This document shows, piece after piece, positions 28,001 through 41,000 of a DNA stretch of 64,000 bases. Both the position numbers and the translations under genes were made by a program. The stretch is taken from positions 18,155,003 through 18,219,002 of the forward strand of contig NC_067200.1 in the NCBI RefSeq assembly GCF_000699445.3. The letters are read 5' to 3'. The DNA comes from Schistosoma haematobium (lineage: Eukaryota > Platyhelminthes > Trematoda > Strigeidida > Schistosomatidae). Position 1 is the first letter of the stretch. Each line of letters starts with the position of its first letter. The notes under the pieces are model-generated. The model saw only the letters and a program-made list of their open reading frames with translations. It searched no databases and was not told the DNA's origin.

Positions 28001-29007
28001 TATTGAAATTAAGCTTCATAACTATCATTCGAACGTTTAGTCTTGACAATTAAATTTCATTCATTATTAATAAAGTTTTGTTTATGTGTTGTATCACTGA
28101 GAAATATGAAACTTAATTCATATATCATTATAAAGTGAATCTGATATACCAGTTAAGAATACTTAGTTCCCATAGGTGGTGTATTTAAAGTCTATTGATT
28201 TCAAATTTGTGATTACCCCTTCGACTACACTGATCATCTTTTACAAATAAATCAATTGTAGCTAGAAACAATTCGGTCATTTACAAAAGAATTGTTAACA
28301 TTATTATTACATACAACAGCGTTAATGTCCAACGTCTACCATTGTCTTCAGTGAGTTACGATCTCACAACTGACCTGGTTGAACTTTACTGGTCACTGCT
28401 TCTCACTAGATCTATTGTTACGAATAATAATAATATATGATGTTCCAATGAGTAGAAGTCACATATTTCAATGTTTCGTAACTTAGTGTAAACCATTTCT
28501 TCAGAATAATTAAGGTTATAGCCGAATTCACAAGGTGATTCTGAAGTAGTTGACAGGAAACCTTGAATTTAGGTTTTGTGTACTTTGCTGCTTATCAACA
28601 AGTTGTGCCTGTAATCTTGAAGAAATTAATACGTCTTGTCAGTTTCTATCCTGTGTCATCCAATTTTACAGTCAAAGATGTGTTACCACTGAGCATTAAG
28701 TATAACTCAACATACATGATATTGGTCATTGTTCAGTTGTCAATCAATGGCAAATAACTGGACTAGGTTAACACAATTGTAAACAGTGTCAAAGAGTCAA
28801 GTGGTATATTTAGCTCTTCGCTATCGTGTTCAATGACACACACACACATACATTATGGGTTTCTATCGTTAGTTCTCGAGTTATTTTCTTATTTTTTCAA
28901 TTCTACTATGGACAACACAAAGTATTTTCTTTGAATCATGAAAATGGAAAGTGTGAATGATTATTTTGCTCCCAAATGCTCTGATATGGCCGAGAGTGGG
29001 AAGAGTC

Positions 29008-29055
<48 letters not shown>

Positions 29056-32000
29056 AAATGCTCTCACATGGCCGCGCCTATGCAACCACTGACAGGGAAG
29101 TCCTACTCACTGATTTCTCGTGGCGGGGGTGTTGTTTGCGAAATTGATAGCATGAGTAGTGAATGTCCGACGCTTTAACCGGGTTGGTGGATATGGAGGA
29201 TTCACCTAGGGGAGTAGGAAAACCCTGATTTCAAACCAACAGTGCACATGTGTTCTATAATCCTGAGTGAACAAATGGCGTATAAACCAATCGTTGGTCA
29301 CCGGCCACCGTGGAACTGCATCTCCTGACGTTGCTCCACCACCTTATTGATTAGACGTTTAGGTCGAAGGCTCCGGGTGTAACCTAATAAAGTCACCTGC
29401 CTTGGTTTGGTCACCCGGGCAGTATCACAAGCCATATACACACGAATAGAAACAAATAATGATTATTTTATTAAAGTCATTGTAATTTTTATTTATATTA
29501 AAACAATATTTTATTGTTGATTTATAGCATGTTAAAACAGCTGATTACAACTCGTTTAATGGTGAAAGATTCAATCAAATTGTATAAAACAAATAAGGTA
29601 ATGGTTACTATTCATTATTGTTCAAGAATTTAATTTAACTCATAAGGAGTAGTAGTAGGTTAACACCAATGCACTTTAACTGTGACAAACATCTTCAGGA
29701 AGTGGTAATAATTTTGAATTTGATAATACTTTTCAGTATGAAAACTAAAGAACTTTCGACGACTTAGTATCTATAGGAACAGACGTGTGTTTTTATGTTC
29801 CTTGACTTAACAGTTAAAAAATATAATAAATGTAATTTAATAGTGGAATTCATCAATCAATTGAAGCTAGACTATCATTGAAAACCTGGAAGTACCGGAT
29901 GGCCGTTTCATCTTAGTATGAGACTCCTCAGCAGTGTGCATCCACAATCCCGCTCGTGGGATTCGAAACCAGTCAGTCAGTCAGTCAGTAACAACGTAGA
30001 ACTTCGTACATATGTACATCAGTTCGAGTTGCCACACCACATTAGCACAGAGATGCAGTTGTCTATTCAAATCCCGTAGTGGTAGAGGTAGCAAGAGTAT
30101 AAGCAGTAATCGGGAAGATTAGGGTTTGGAGATGTTATTTAAAGAGTATAATCCAGTGAAATAAATTTGGAAAGAGGAAAAAAGGGACATGAAGAATTCA
30201 GAAGATTAGAATTTGGGAGAACACAAACAGTGGATGCACCTGCTCACACCATTGCAAACGATTTTGAGCCATGTCATTCAGGGTCTCTAACCATCGGTTG
30301 CTATCATCTCGCGGTCCCCAACCAGATAGTCTACACCTACCAACATGACTCAATCCACTTGTCAGTGACTTCATGGACTTGTGCCATGTTTTGGTTTGGC
30401 CGCCCCTAGCTTTCTTCCAACCTACTCCTATACCACTGAACATAGCACGTCGAGGCAGTCGGCCGTTGGGCATACGTAACACGTGTCCCAGCCATCTCAA
30501 CTGATGAAGTTTCACTACTTCATCAATTGATTTGCTATCCTTACCTAGTACCCGTTTCCTAACAACTGTGTTACTTACTCGATGGTCCCATGATATACGA
30601 GCAATATTTAGAAGACACCTATGATCAAATACTAGTAACCTACGAATATCCTCTACTCTTACCGGCCATGTTTCACTGCCATAAAGTAGGACGGAACGAA
30701 CTGCTGCGCAGTAAACCCGTCCTTTGGTTGATAGACGGATATCTCGCCTACGCCATAAATGACGCAAGTTAGCAAAAGCTAGTCGAGCCTTCTGTATTCG
30801 TGCTGAGATTTCGTCACACACTAAACCACAACGGCTGATGAGACTTCCAAGATAAGTGAAGCGGTCGACACACTCAACTACTTCACTCCCTATCACTAGT
30901 TCGGGTGTCGATGTAACCCAATCCTGAAGCAACATTTTGCATTTCGAGGGAAAGAATCGCATCCCGGACATGCTTGCATTGTTGCTTAGAGTGGTCAGAA
31001 GACTCTGCATTTTGTCAGCGTCTTCACCAAATAAAACTATGTCATCTGCATATTCTAAGTCAACAAGTGAACCTCCCGGTACAAGTTCAACCCCTGGAAA
31101 TTTAGATGAGGAGAGTGTTATCTCTAAAAGTACGTCGACCACAAAGTTGAACAAGAATGGGGAGAGTGGACAGCCCTGACGAACACCACTTGAGGTAATC
31201 AATTCTGATGACAGTTCGCCATAAGCTCTCACTCTACCGGTTGTGTTCGAGTAGAGAGCCTGTATAAGGTTAATGTACTTCTTTGGTACTCCTTTCAGTG
31301 ACAAACACTGCCATAGAACTTTACGATCAACAGAGTCGAATGCCGCCTTAAGGTCGAGAAATACTATGATTGTGGGGCGTCTGAATGTGTGTCTGTGTTC
31401 TAGAACTTGACGTAGTGTGAATATCTGATCTATACAACCACGTCCAGGTCGAAAACCGGCCTGGTTTTCTCTAATCTGCTCTTCACGAGCTTTGATTAGG
31501 CGTCGAAGTATTATTGAAGTTAATATTTTAGACACTATATTAGTCAAACTGATTCCTCTGTGATTGTCACAAGAGGACTTTTGTCCTTTCTTATAGACTG
31601 GCACAATCAGTGATTGAGACCAGTCAGATGGGATTACGTCCAGTTCCCAAATTCTACCTAAGACCTCAGTTAATCTCATTGCTAATACTGGACCACCATC
31701 CTTAAAAATCTCAGGAGTAAACCTGTCAGGGCCTGCTGCTCTTCCTCGTTTCAGATTTCCTATGACTTTTTCAACTTCGTAAAGGGACGGAGGACCTACA
31801 TTAACTTGCCATTCAGGTTGACTAGAGATCGTGGGAAACCGAAGTGTGGCTGAAGGCCAGTTGAACTGATCCCTAAAGTGTTCTGCCCATCGATCCAATC
31901 TCCTGGATTGAGAATGAATAATATGTCCATCTTTTTCTGAGATTGTTTCGCTAACGGTCGGGTTCCTAATTCCGGTTTCCTTAACGAGTCTGAACAATTG

Positions 32001-35000
32001 TCTGCTATTACCTATTGCCGCTGCCTTTTCCATCTCTCTTGCTTTCGCTACCCACCACTGTTCGCGATCATTGCGTAGACTTCTTGTCAGCTTGCACTTC
32101 TATCGAGCCCCTCCATCGGTGGCTGATAGCGATGTGATCTATTTGGGTCCAACGTTGGGACGAATTAGGAGGTCGCCATGTTAAAAGATGTTTTTCCTTA
32201 TGCTTAAAGTTAGTATTTGCAAGGAACAGGCGGTTATCTGAGCATAGCTGCAACAGACGGCCGCAATTATCTGCTCTCTGAGCCACGACACCATGAGATC
32301 CACCTAGGTGTCTTTCCCTATCGCTTAGTTTACCTACTTGAGCATTAAAGTCACCGGCCACTATTACTACATCCGAGCGCTTAGCTTTTCGGAGAAGGTC
32401 CGAAAGCTTTCTGTAAAACTCATCTTTTACATCATCTGAGCTGCAGTTAGTGGGAGAATAGGCAGAAACGACGAAGAGGCAACGACGAGTGTCCCTATCT
32501 TTCCGGATTCTTACTGTTCCGTTCAGTCGGACAGCGCACAAACGACTGTCTACTGGGATCCACTCTAAGAGAGCTAGTTCTGACCTAGTACTCAATGCTA
32601 TACCTACGCCGGCGAGACCACGGGAAGCAGAATCAGGGCTTCCAGATACACGAAGCGTAAATCGAGTCGGTTCTTTATTTTGGCATGGTGAGGTCAAATG
32701 AATGACGCTACTTGGATCCTGTATGCGCGTTTCGGAGACGCAGCACACATCGATGGCGCGAGATTCTAAAGTCCTAGCTAAAGAAGCCTGCTGTCCTATT
32801 TGGCACAGCGTTCGTACGTTAAAAGCTCCTACGTGTAGTTTAGAGCGTGGTTTCAGGAGACCAGGAATGGCGTTCCACGTACTCAAATCGTTTGCCCTAG
32901 CGGTGCGAGGTGATAAAGAGACGTGAGGAGGGTTAGTCATGGAGATAAGAGAGGTATTAGGAGGTGTAGGAAGGATTTGAATGTGACCACCTTGGTCTCT
33001 TGTGCTGTTACGGGTATGAGGGCTGATGTCACTTCCCGGCTGCCCACACCGTGGAAGGGTATTTCTTGAGGAACCTGAAAAGGAAATTAGATTAGTGTTG
33101 GTCTTGACGACCTGGGAGCGTGACCGTAGAACCCAAGGGACAACTGCTTGAGGCCGGTCGCGCACGGCCTTTTTGTGGAAGGTTTTTGACGTGTTAGCTC
33201 CGTTCTTCAAAGGGCCTTACCGCCGGAGACGGAAATCCGTGAGGTAAGGTGAGGTGTGACATTTTTAGGGTCGACCTTTTCTAACCCCACCCCTCCTTAT
33301 GGGAAGGCAGCATCGCTGTCATGCTGGTTGTCCGAAGGAAACACCTTACTGCTGTCACACCTCTGTACAGTCAGCAGTACGACTTCGCCCTCAGGCCTTG
33401 AGTTGCTGCTTTTAGTCTTACCGTTCACCAATCGACCTGCCTGGCATGGTAGAACCTACAGGAACATATGTTCCAGCCAATATAGCTCGGTTGGGTCATC
33501 ACGATAGGCAAGCCCGACCACCGCGTCAAGGTAGCAGCTTCGATCGGGATTCGAAACCAGGGTCATCTAGTGCGTCCAGGTTTTTCATAGTGATCTAGTT
33601 TTCGTTAACTCATGAATTCAACTATTGGATTACTAATGATATCCACAAAACTCCTTCCTGATTATAATAAATGTCATCGTTTAGTACTGTAGTATAATAG
33701 AAGAACTTCAATGAGTCTTATAGCTAAAGGGAATTAAAAACAATTGAAACTTTTTGAAATACGTTAGTTTGAATAAGATTTGAAAGATTCTTTTAACTTG
33801 TAGAAAGAATGTCGTCCACCAATTGTGTTCTGATTGATTCTTAATTGGTGAATCTTGTCTTGAAATATTGATTCATGTCAAGAAAAGATGATAATCATCA
33901 CATAGATACTTCCAGATAATCCAATAGGACTTGGAAATATACAAATCAGCGATAAAAGTGGACTGAGTCACGTTGGTAGATTTAGACTATCTGGTTGGGA
34001 TCCGCGAGATGATAGCAACCGATGGTTAGAGACCCTGAATGACATGGCTCAAAATCGTTTGCAATGGTGTGAGCAGGTGCATCCACTCTCTGTGTTCTTC
34101 CAAATTTTAATCTCCTGAATCCTCCTTGTCTCTTCTTTTCTCTTTCCAAATTTATTTCACTGGATTATACTCTTTAAATAACATTTCCAAACACTAATTT
34201 TCCCGATTACTGCTTATACTCTTGCTACCTCTACCACTACGGGATTTGAATAGACAACTGAATCTCTGTGCTAATGTGGTGTGGCAACTCGGACTGATGT
34301 ACGTACGTACGAATTTCTACGTTGTTACTGACTGACTGACAACCATCGAATTGATATTAAAGAAAGGTTTTTTTGGATGCTAATGCTCAATCTTCCAATA
34401 CGGGAACCCAATTGGCTACTTGAATAAAACGTATGAGATTGAGAAGCAAGTTTATTGATTAAACAAAAATGGAAATATACCATATTAATGGTGTATGTCT
34501 TATACTATTTCTTGGTTAGTCACGTGGATTTATCATTCAGCTGATTTCCGATTGACTCAATGTATCATGAAGCAGTTTATTGTTGTAGCGACTAACCCTT
34601 GGAAACTGACAAATTTGAATTTATTGATTAGTTTAGATATCTGTTTGTTTAATTATATCGAACCTTGATTGTATTACGAATTCATCCCTTTAATCCATGA
34701 CATTCACAATATAATTCAAAATCTTGATAACCGAAGTTGTTTTCGATTACTTAATTTGATCTTCTCTTTGGAATGAACTAAAATGATGAACATAGTTTTC
34801 CAGTCTGCCTCTTGAAGTCAGCGTAGATGCACATACATATGACGAAATTTATAGACTGTTGGCCTGATCTCTAAATAAACTAAATGTCAGTAGTAGTAGT
34901 TAGTCGTATCAAAGTCCCTATAATAGTAACTGTTGTGAAGAGATCCAAAGTATTTCTTGAAAAAGTCCATAGGGGTCCTAAAAACTCTGAAAAACGTTTC

Positions 35001-38000
35001 ATCCAGTCAGCTTTGAATAGGAGTTACTTAGAAGTGTCTGGAAAGTGGAGAATCACGTGTCATGTTTATGATTGATTGATTACCTATCTGCTACTATGTT
35101 TAGTATGACTCAAGAACCTTCCAGAAGCCCAAGGCCATCTGCAGTACTATACATACACTCGACTTTCCTTACATAGACTAAGTTTTCGTGTAGATTTAGA
35201 CTGGAGTTATTAGAAGAATTCAAGAAATAGATTCAAGCGTTTACTTAGAAGACTTATCAATACCATTTGTTCATTGATATTCCGATCAGATGAGATCAGA
35301 CTTTCTAAAAACCAAATGGGGCATTCAAGTTGCATTGTGAGTTATTACGACTGTTGTTTTGAGAAGAAAGTCTGATAATGGACTTGTTAATTGTCCATTA
35401 TGCAAAATGTCAATAATTGGATCAGTTAACTATTTACAAATAGGAAACGATTTTGAAATAGTGAAACTGATTCTCTGGGCTCGGTGAAGACTAAAAGATA
35501 CAACACTTAAATTAGGACAAATATAACATTGTCTAAAAAAACACAACAAATATTAATTTCAGTAGTTGAGATCATGAGTCAGTTGAAGCTAGACCACCAT
35601 GGAAAACCTGGAAGCACTGGGTAGCCATTTCGTCCTATTGTGGGACTGCTGAGCAGTGCGCATCCACGACCCCGCCTTGCGGAATCCGAACCTAGGACCT
35701 ATTAGTTTTATTCACTAAACAAAGGTTCTAACAGTTATTCTTCTTAATAAATACCATCGTTATCACTTTGACAACCAACTACTTATTTATTCCAGCTTTA
35801 CAGCATTCAATCATACAACACTGATTCCAGCATCTTTCGGTTTCTCGAACAAGTGTTTATTCTTATTATATTTAGAATTGTGCTTTCTTTGTCTTGTTCC
35901 TTATTCATGCTTACTTTGTTTTTCCTTATCTAACAACATATTTATAGTGTTTGAACAGATTATTAGATGCACGACAGCTTGGATTAAAATTAATGGCCAA
36001 TGTGATATATGGTTATACTGCGGCAAGTTTTTCTGGACGTATGCCGTGTGTAGACGTAAGCTAATCTCGATAGTATTTTTAAGATAAAAATGTCGAGTCG
36101 GTTTTTTTTGTTGGTAACTTTATCGCCAATTCATTTAATCGGTTGTATAGTTTGTCTTCGCTATCATATTTTCTTGTTTCATTTAATACTGAATAGTCGT
36201 TGTCCAATCTTCACTGACGGCTTAATTTCATCAGTCAATCTTAGATTATGCTTTCATTTCGGTTTATGTTGGCTAGTTGAACAATCTATGGATTGTTATT
36301 TATTTATTTAAATGCATGAACATTGGTACAAGGAGGCATAAAACCTATAGGTGCCACACAAATGATTCAATTTGTGTGAGGGCTGAAATACTACCAAGGC
36401 GCCTAAATCGAAGCAGGCGGTTTTCTTAAGGTACCACCGCCCGAGTCTTTGACTTAGAAGTTTAATCCATAAAACAATCGAGCAACGTTAGGAGATGCAG
36501 TCTCATGCTATCCGATGGACTTGAATATAGACTCATTCACCATTTTTTGCGATTGCAGAATAATAAATAAGAACTTACATCTAAATTTGAACGAATAGTT
36601 TCACAATCTTTGGACGCCGAGTTAATGTGAGACATTAAAGAGGAAGAATGTATTTGTAAAATCTCAGCGAAAGAATTTGAAGTAAATCCAACGTTTCGCC
36701 TGGCAATCTGGTCCAAGCTTTTTCAAATTCTTTCTTTGAGATTTTACAAATACATTCTTCCTCTTTAATGTCATTCACCATTTGTTCGTTCAGGATCCTA
36801 GTTTGGAATGAGGGTTTTCCAACTCCCATAAGTGGATTGTCCATATCCATGAAGCCAGTTAAAGCGAGGAACATTCGCTTTTCATTCTCTCAATTTCGTA
36901 GACAACACCTTTTGACGTGAGAAGATACTTTACACTATCGCCTGATCAATGATTACCAAAATCCATGCACCCAGGTGAATTCGTAGATGCACATCGAAGA
37001 GGTAAACTCGAGTAACTTATCCTTTGTTCCAGTAGACATGACTGGAAAATACTGACGTAAGAATAGCTGTGTGAAATGTCCTTTTAATTAGTCTCACAAA
37101 TCTATCATGCAGGATATCGCTAGTTATATCCCTATTGAATGTCAGTTCAGCTGTCCCATCAATTTTTTCTATAGTAAGTATAGTTGAAGGCAAAATGAAC
37201 GTTGACTCTAATTCTTTAACACTGTTCTGAGGGAAGCCAATGTTGATTTGAGTTTCCTATATTTTCTTACAGATAAACTCGATTGTCTCGACTAGAGTGA
37301 TTCATTGGTTAATAAATATATGATATCCACAGAGATCATATGATTTCTACTGACATTCACATCTACTTGTGAATAATTACAAAAATGTCTTTGGCACTTC
37401 TCTTTATACAGGTAAAAAGACGTTGATGTGCACCATATATAAAAAGTCCGTATTCCTTAAGCTACAGTTAAACACGAATGTAGCAAGCAATATCTTGGAT
37501 GATAAATTCGTGAGACTAGTTAAAAAAAACATTTTACACAGCTAATCTTACATCGATATTTTCCTGTCATGTTTACTTGAACAAAGTATCAGTTACCCGA
37601 GTTGCTCCTGTGAGGACAGCTATATTAAGCATACTACCAAGCTATCCAACCAGTGAATGAGTGATTACATCCTCGAGTGGTTTGAAAACAGTTAGATGGA
37701 ATCACAGTATAATTCTATCTTAGGACAACCATTAGCAAGTGATTATTTAGTATATAGAATCAGATAATTTCGCTAGATCTATCGTATACCTTCATCATTT
37801 CTTGTTGGGTTTCAATCCCATCTTCTACGTATATCTGCATGTATTTCTTTATCCCATCATAAGTAACCTATTCAACACAGACGTTTTCTTTGTATTTTTA
37901 GAAGTCAGTTCTATAGAGTTTTTACTCAATATTCACTTCATCAACTAAGAATTAGTAGTGTGTTACTGTGTATTTAGATGCCATATTATGTGTAATCAAT

Positions 38001-41000
38001 ATCTCTTGTTGTTACTTTTGTTTATCATAAAATAGTTACTTACTTACGCCTGTTACTCCTCGTGAAGGAGCATAGGCCGCTCACCAGCATTCCCCATCCA
38101 ACCCTGTCCAGGGCAATCCTTCCCAGCTCCTTCCAGTCCCTATTGATCCTTTTCATATCTGCTTCTATTTCCCGACGTAATGTGTTCTTTGGCCTTCCTC
38201 TTTTACATTATTGTTATTATAGTCGTTCATTAACTGTTCCTCGATTTGGATAATCTAATGAGAAGACGAAGATTATCAAAACCTTTCAGAATTTGATTAT
38301 TATTATTTTACCTGATTAATTTTTAGCTTGGTGATAGTATTGTGCATAAAGCCAGAGAAATTTTAGAAAATGCTATTGAACTAGTTAACAGTGGCAAGAT
38401 TGTATTACCAGATAATTGTAACGGTCTTCCAACACCACGAGTAGTTTACGGTGATACAGATAGTTTATTTATACACCTTAAAGGTTATGGTAAATCAGAA
38501 GCATTCGATGCTGCATATCAAATTGCCAAAGAAGTAACATCAATGAATCCGGTACCCATTAAATTAAAACTTGAAAAGGTTTGTTTTTTTTCTTTAAATT
38601 GACATTTTCTAAATTAGCTACTGAACTACTGACAAAATATTAGTAGTTTGATATTTTCTTACGAAAGTAATGGCTTGTCACTGATTATTAGTAGTAGCTT
38701 TTCAGTAATATATCTCTCTGTTTTCCATCGTTTGGACATGTTATTGTTATATTTTAAGAGGTGATGTGTAAGACTACCTTGAAAATTATTTTCATAATGA
38801 TACATCAACTTGTCAGCTCATGTTATGATACTGCACAATCCAGTGGAAAGCGTAAATCATTCATACGTGGAAAGGTTTATGTGTGAAGAAGAAAGTGTCT
38901 GTCATAAATTATATTCACCAATAATTAGGTGAAAGTTAATTTATTCAAGGTGTATAAACAGTTTACCATGGTGCTTGATCTCGTCGAAACTTCCTACTTA
39001 CTGAAATACCGTTATCCTAGTGTTGCAATTCGCTGTTGAAAATTCACTTATGATCAATATCCATCATGGACACTCGTCTATTCCTTAGTCTTGCCTTCTG
39101 ATCATTATAATCATTGTTTAATGGGTAGTCTAGTATCTTACTAGTATAATACGTGGTATAAATAGTCCAAATGGACCAACCTCGACCGTATCACAATTTC
39201 CTCAGCAAATTATCAAATGGGATTCACTCCCTGAATAATCAAATAACCCAACATGGTCATCAACATCATTCTTCATATTTTAACTGGTTATCGGTACATA
39301 CTATTAGTCAAGACATCATTTAAGAATTAACGCGTATAATACCAAAATGCCATCGTTTTCGTTCAGTTTGTTCATGAATCCCTTGTATTATGTAAATTTC
39401 ATCATCTAATTGAACTGTATTTTTCACCTTTAGCTAGAAACAACTAATCAATATTGGTTGTCGATAAATATGCTTCTGTAATTAACGTACTGTCGATATC
39501 GTTTTCGTAAAGAAATATACACTGTGACTATTGTCCAATGTACAGTCACTTAGTTATTTATGTCATTGGTAATATTCTTCCAATACATCAATCAACCTTA
39601 TATTCATAGAATAATCTTCTTGTTGACTGAAGTATCCATGGGAAAAGATACTTGATTTCTATGTGTAATCTATCATCGATTTTTTCTCTCCTGGAATTAC
39701 CACGATTTATGAGTTTTTCTTTGTTTTGTTTGATACATACTATAAATAACTCCACTTTCAGATTTATTATCCATGTCTATTGGAAGCAAAGAAACGATAT
39801 GTTGGTTATGCTTATGAAACTGTTGAACAAAATAAACCTGTATTTGATGCAAAAGGAATTGAAACTGTAAGACGTGACAGTTGTCCATTTGTAGGACAAG
39901 TAAGTGAATATTTGATTTGATTATTTCCATAGGTTTTCATTGGATGTTGAGATCTCTGTATAGTTCAATTTCTGACTACCCATAACCTACCTCGATAGAA
40001 AGCTCTATAAACGCGGCGAAATCAGGACATAACATCCATCCATAAAATCATTAACTGTTTATCTGAGCCATGTTAATTGATTCAGAGTATCTGGTTATAG
40101 TCCTCATTGTAACCATAATCAGTGCTTGGAGATGTTAGATAGAGTATGCTTCAATAGTATTTGCTCTTTATCGTCCGATATTCTTTCATACATACGTTTT
40201 CACTTTGTCTTTCTGAATATAATTCCTAATGTTCAGTCATTGCTACCGCCATATTTCGACCCTTGGATTAACGCATATTTATGCTCGAGTCGCTGTTAAT
40301 TCTGTCTGATTGAGAATCTGATACAAATGTAAATCGTCTCTCAATTATTACATTTGGTTATCGTAGCAAGATAAAGAAATGAATAAGTGAAAAAAAACGT
40401 TACTGGTCTGGGTATTATATATTATCTAGGGTAGTTTTATGCGTGGAATCCAACTGTTTTACTTCTACCTGAAGTTTGTTCTGTTGATGTCGTTCAGAAG
40501 AACGCTGAAGCTCCACAACCAAACCATCTAGCTCAGAGAACAAAACTCCATCAAAATCATCCATTTGAGCTACAAATCTTCACCACTCTTTTACCACATA
40601 TGAGACCTGGGACAACAACTATTGTACAATAGTCATGGATAATTATTATCCAGAATTAGGTCTATTGCTTGCAATTCATTAGATGAAAGTCATAAGTTCA
40701 AACTAAATCAGTCTTTCTGTTCACAATTGTCGATAAAAATAAATTTACAAGTTGTTAGTTAGGTGAATCAGAAATTTGTATGACATGAAAAATCTGCATA
40801 TTCACTTGATGTGGTTATTTAGGACTGCAATCGATCAATCTCTTGCTGGCATATATGCATCCTGTGCGAACTGCCTTAATACTGCCTGAAGTCAAAAGCT
40901 TTATAAGCAACGATGATGAGTCGTTATTTATTTATTATTTTTTTTAACACATAGATATTGGTTTAAGGAGGCACCAAATACATATGCGCCACACAAATCT

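Larger units (their letters stand above)
29973..33545 (-). mobile_element. RTE-clade non-LTR retrotransposon, 3.57 kb, 15-bp TSD
   Basis: A perfect 15-bp duplication gggattcgaaaccag lies at 29958-29972 and 33546-33560, inside the B box of a SINE-A. On the minus strand the order is: leader, apurinic-type endonuclease ORF, reverse transcriptase ORF, short 3' UTR, (TGAC)n tail. The two ORFs are in different frames, and the usual linker between endonuclease and reverse transcriptase is missing, so the copy is probably defective. Clade was judged from the EN-RT order, the C-terminal [10 protein letters not shown] signature and the tail. Confidence 0.93.

Noticed and set aside
30590..31179. Plus-strand open frames inside the RTE
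   Set aside because: Shadows of the minus-strand reverse transcriptase ORF, with no homology of their own.
33546..33560. Second independent SINE at the right side of the large RTE
   Set aside because: The 15 bases are the exact target-site duplication, so left and right parts belong to one pre-existing foldback SINE.
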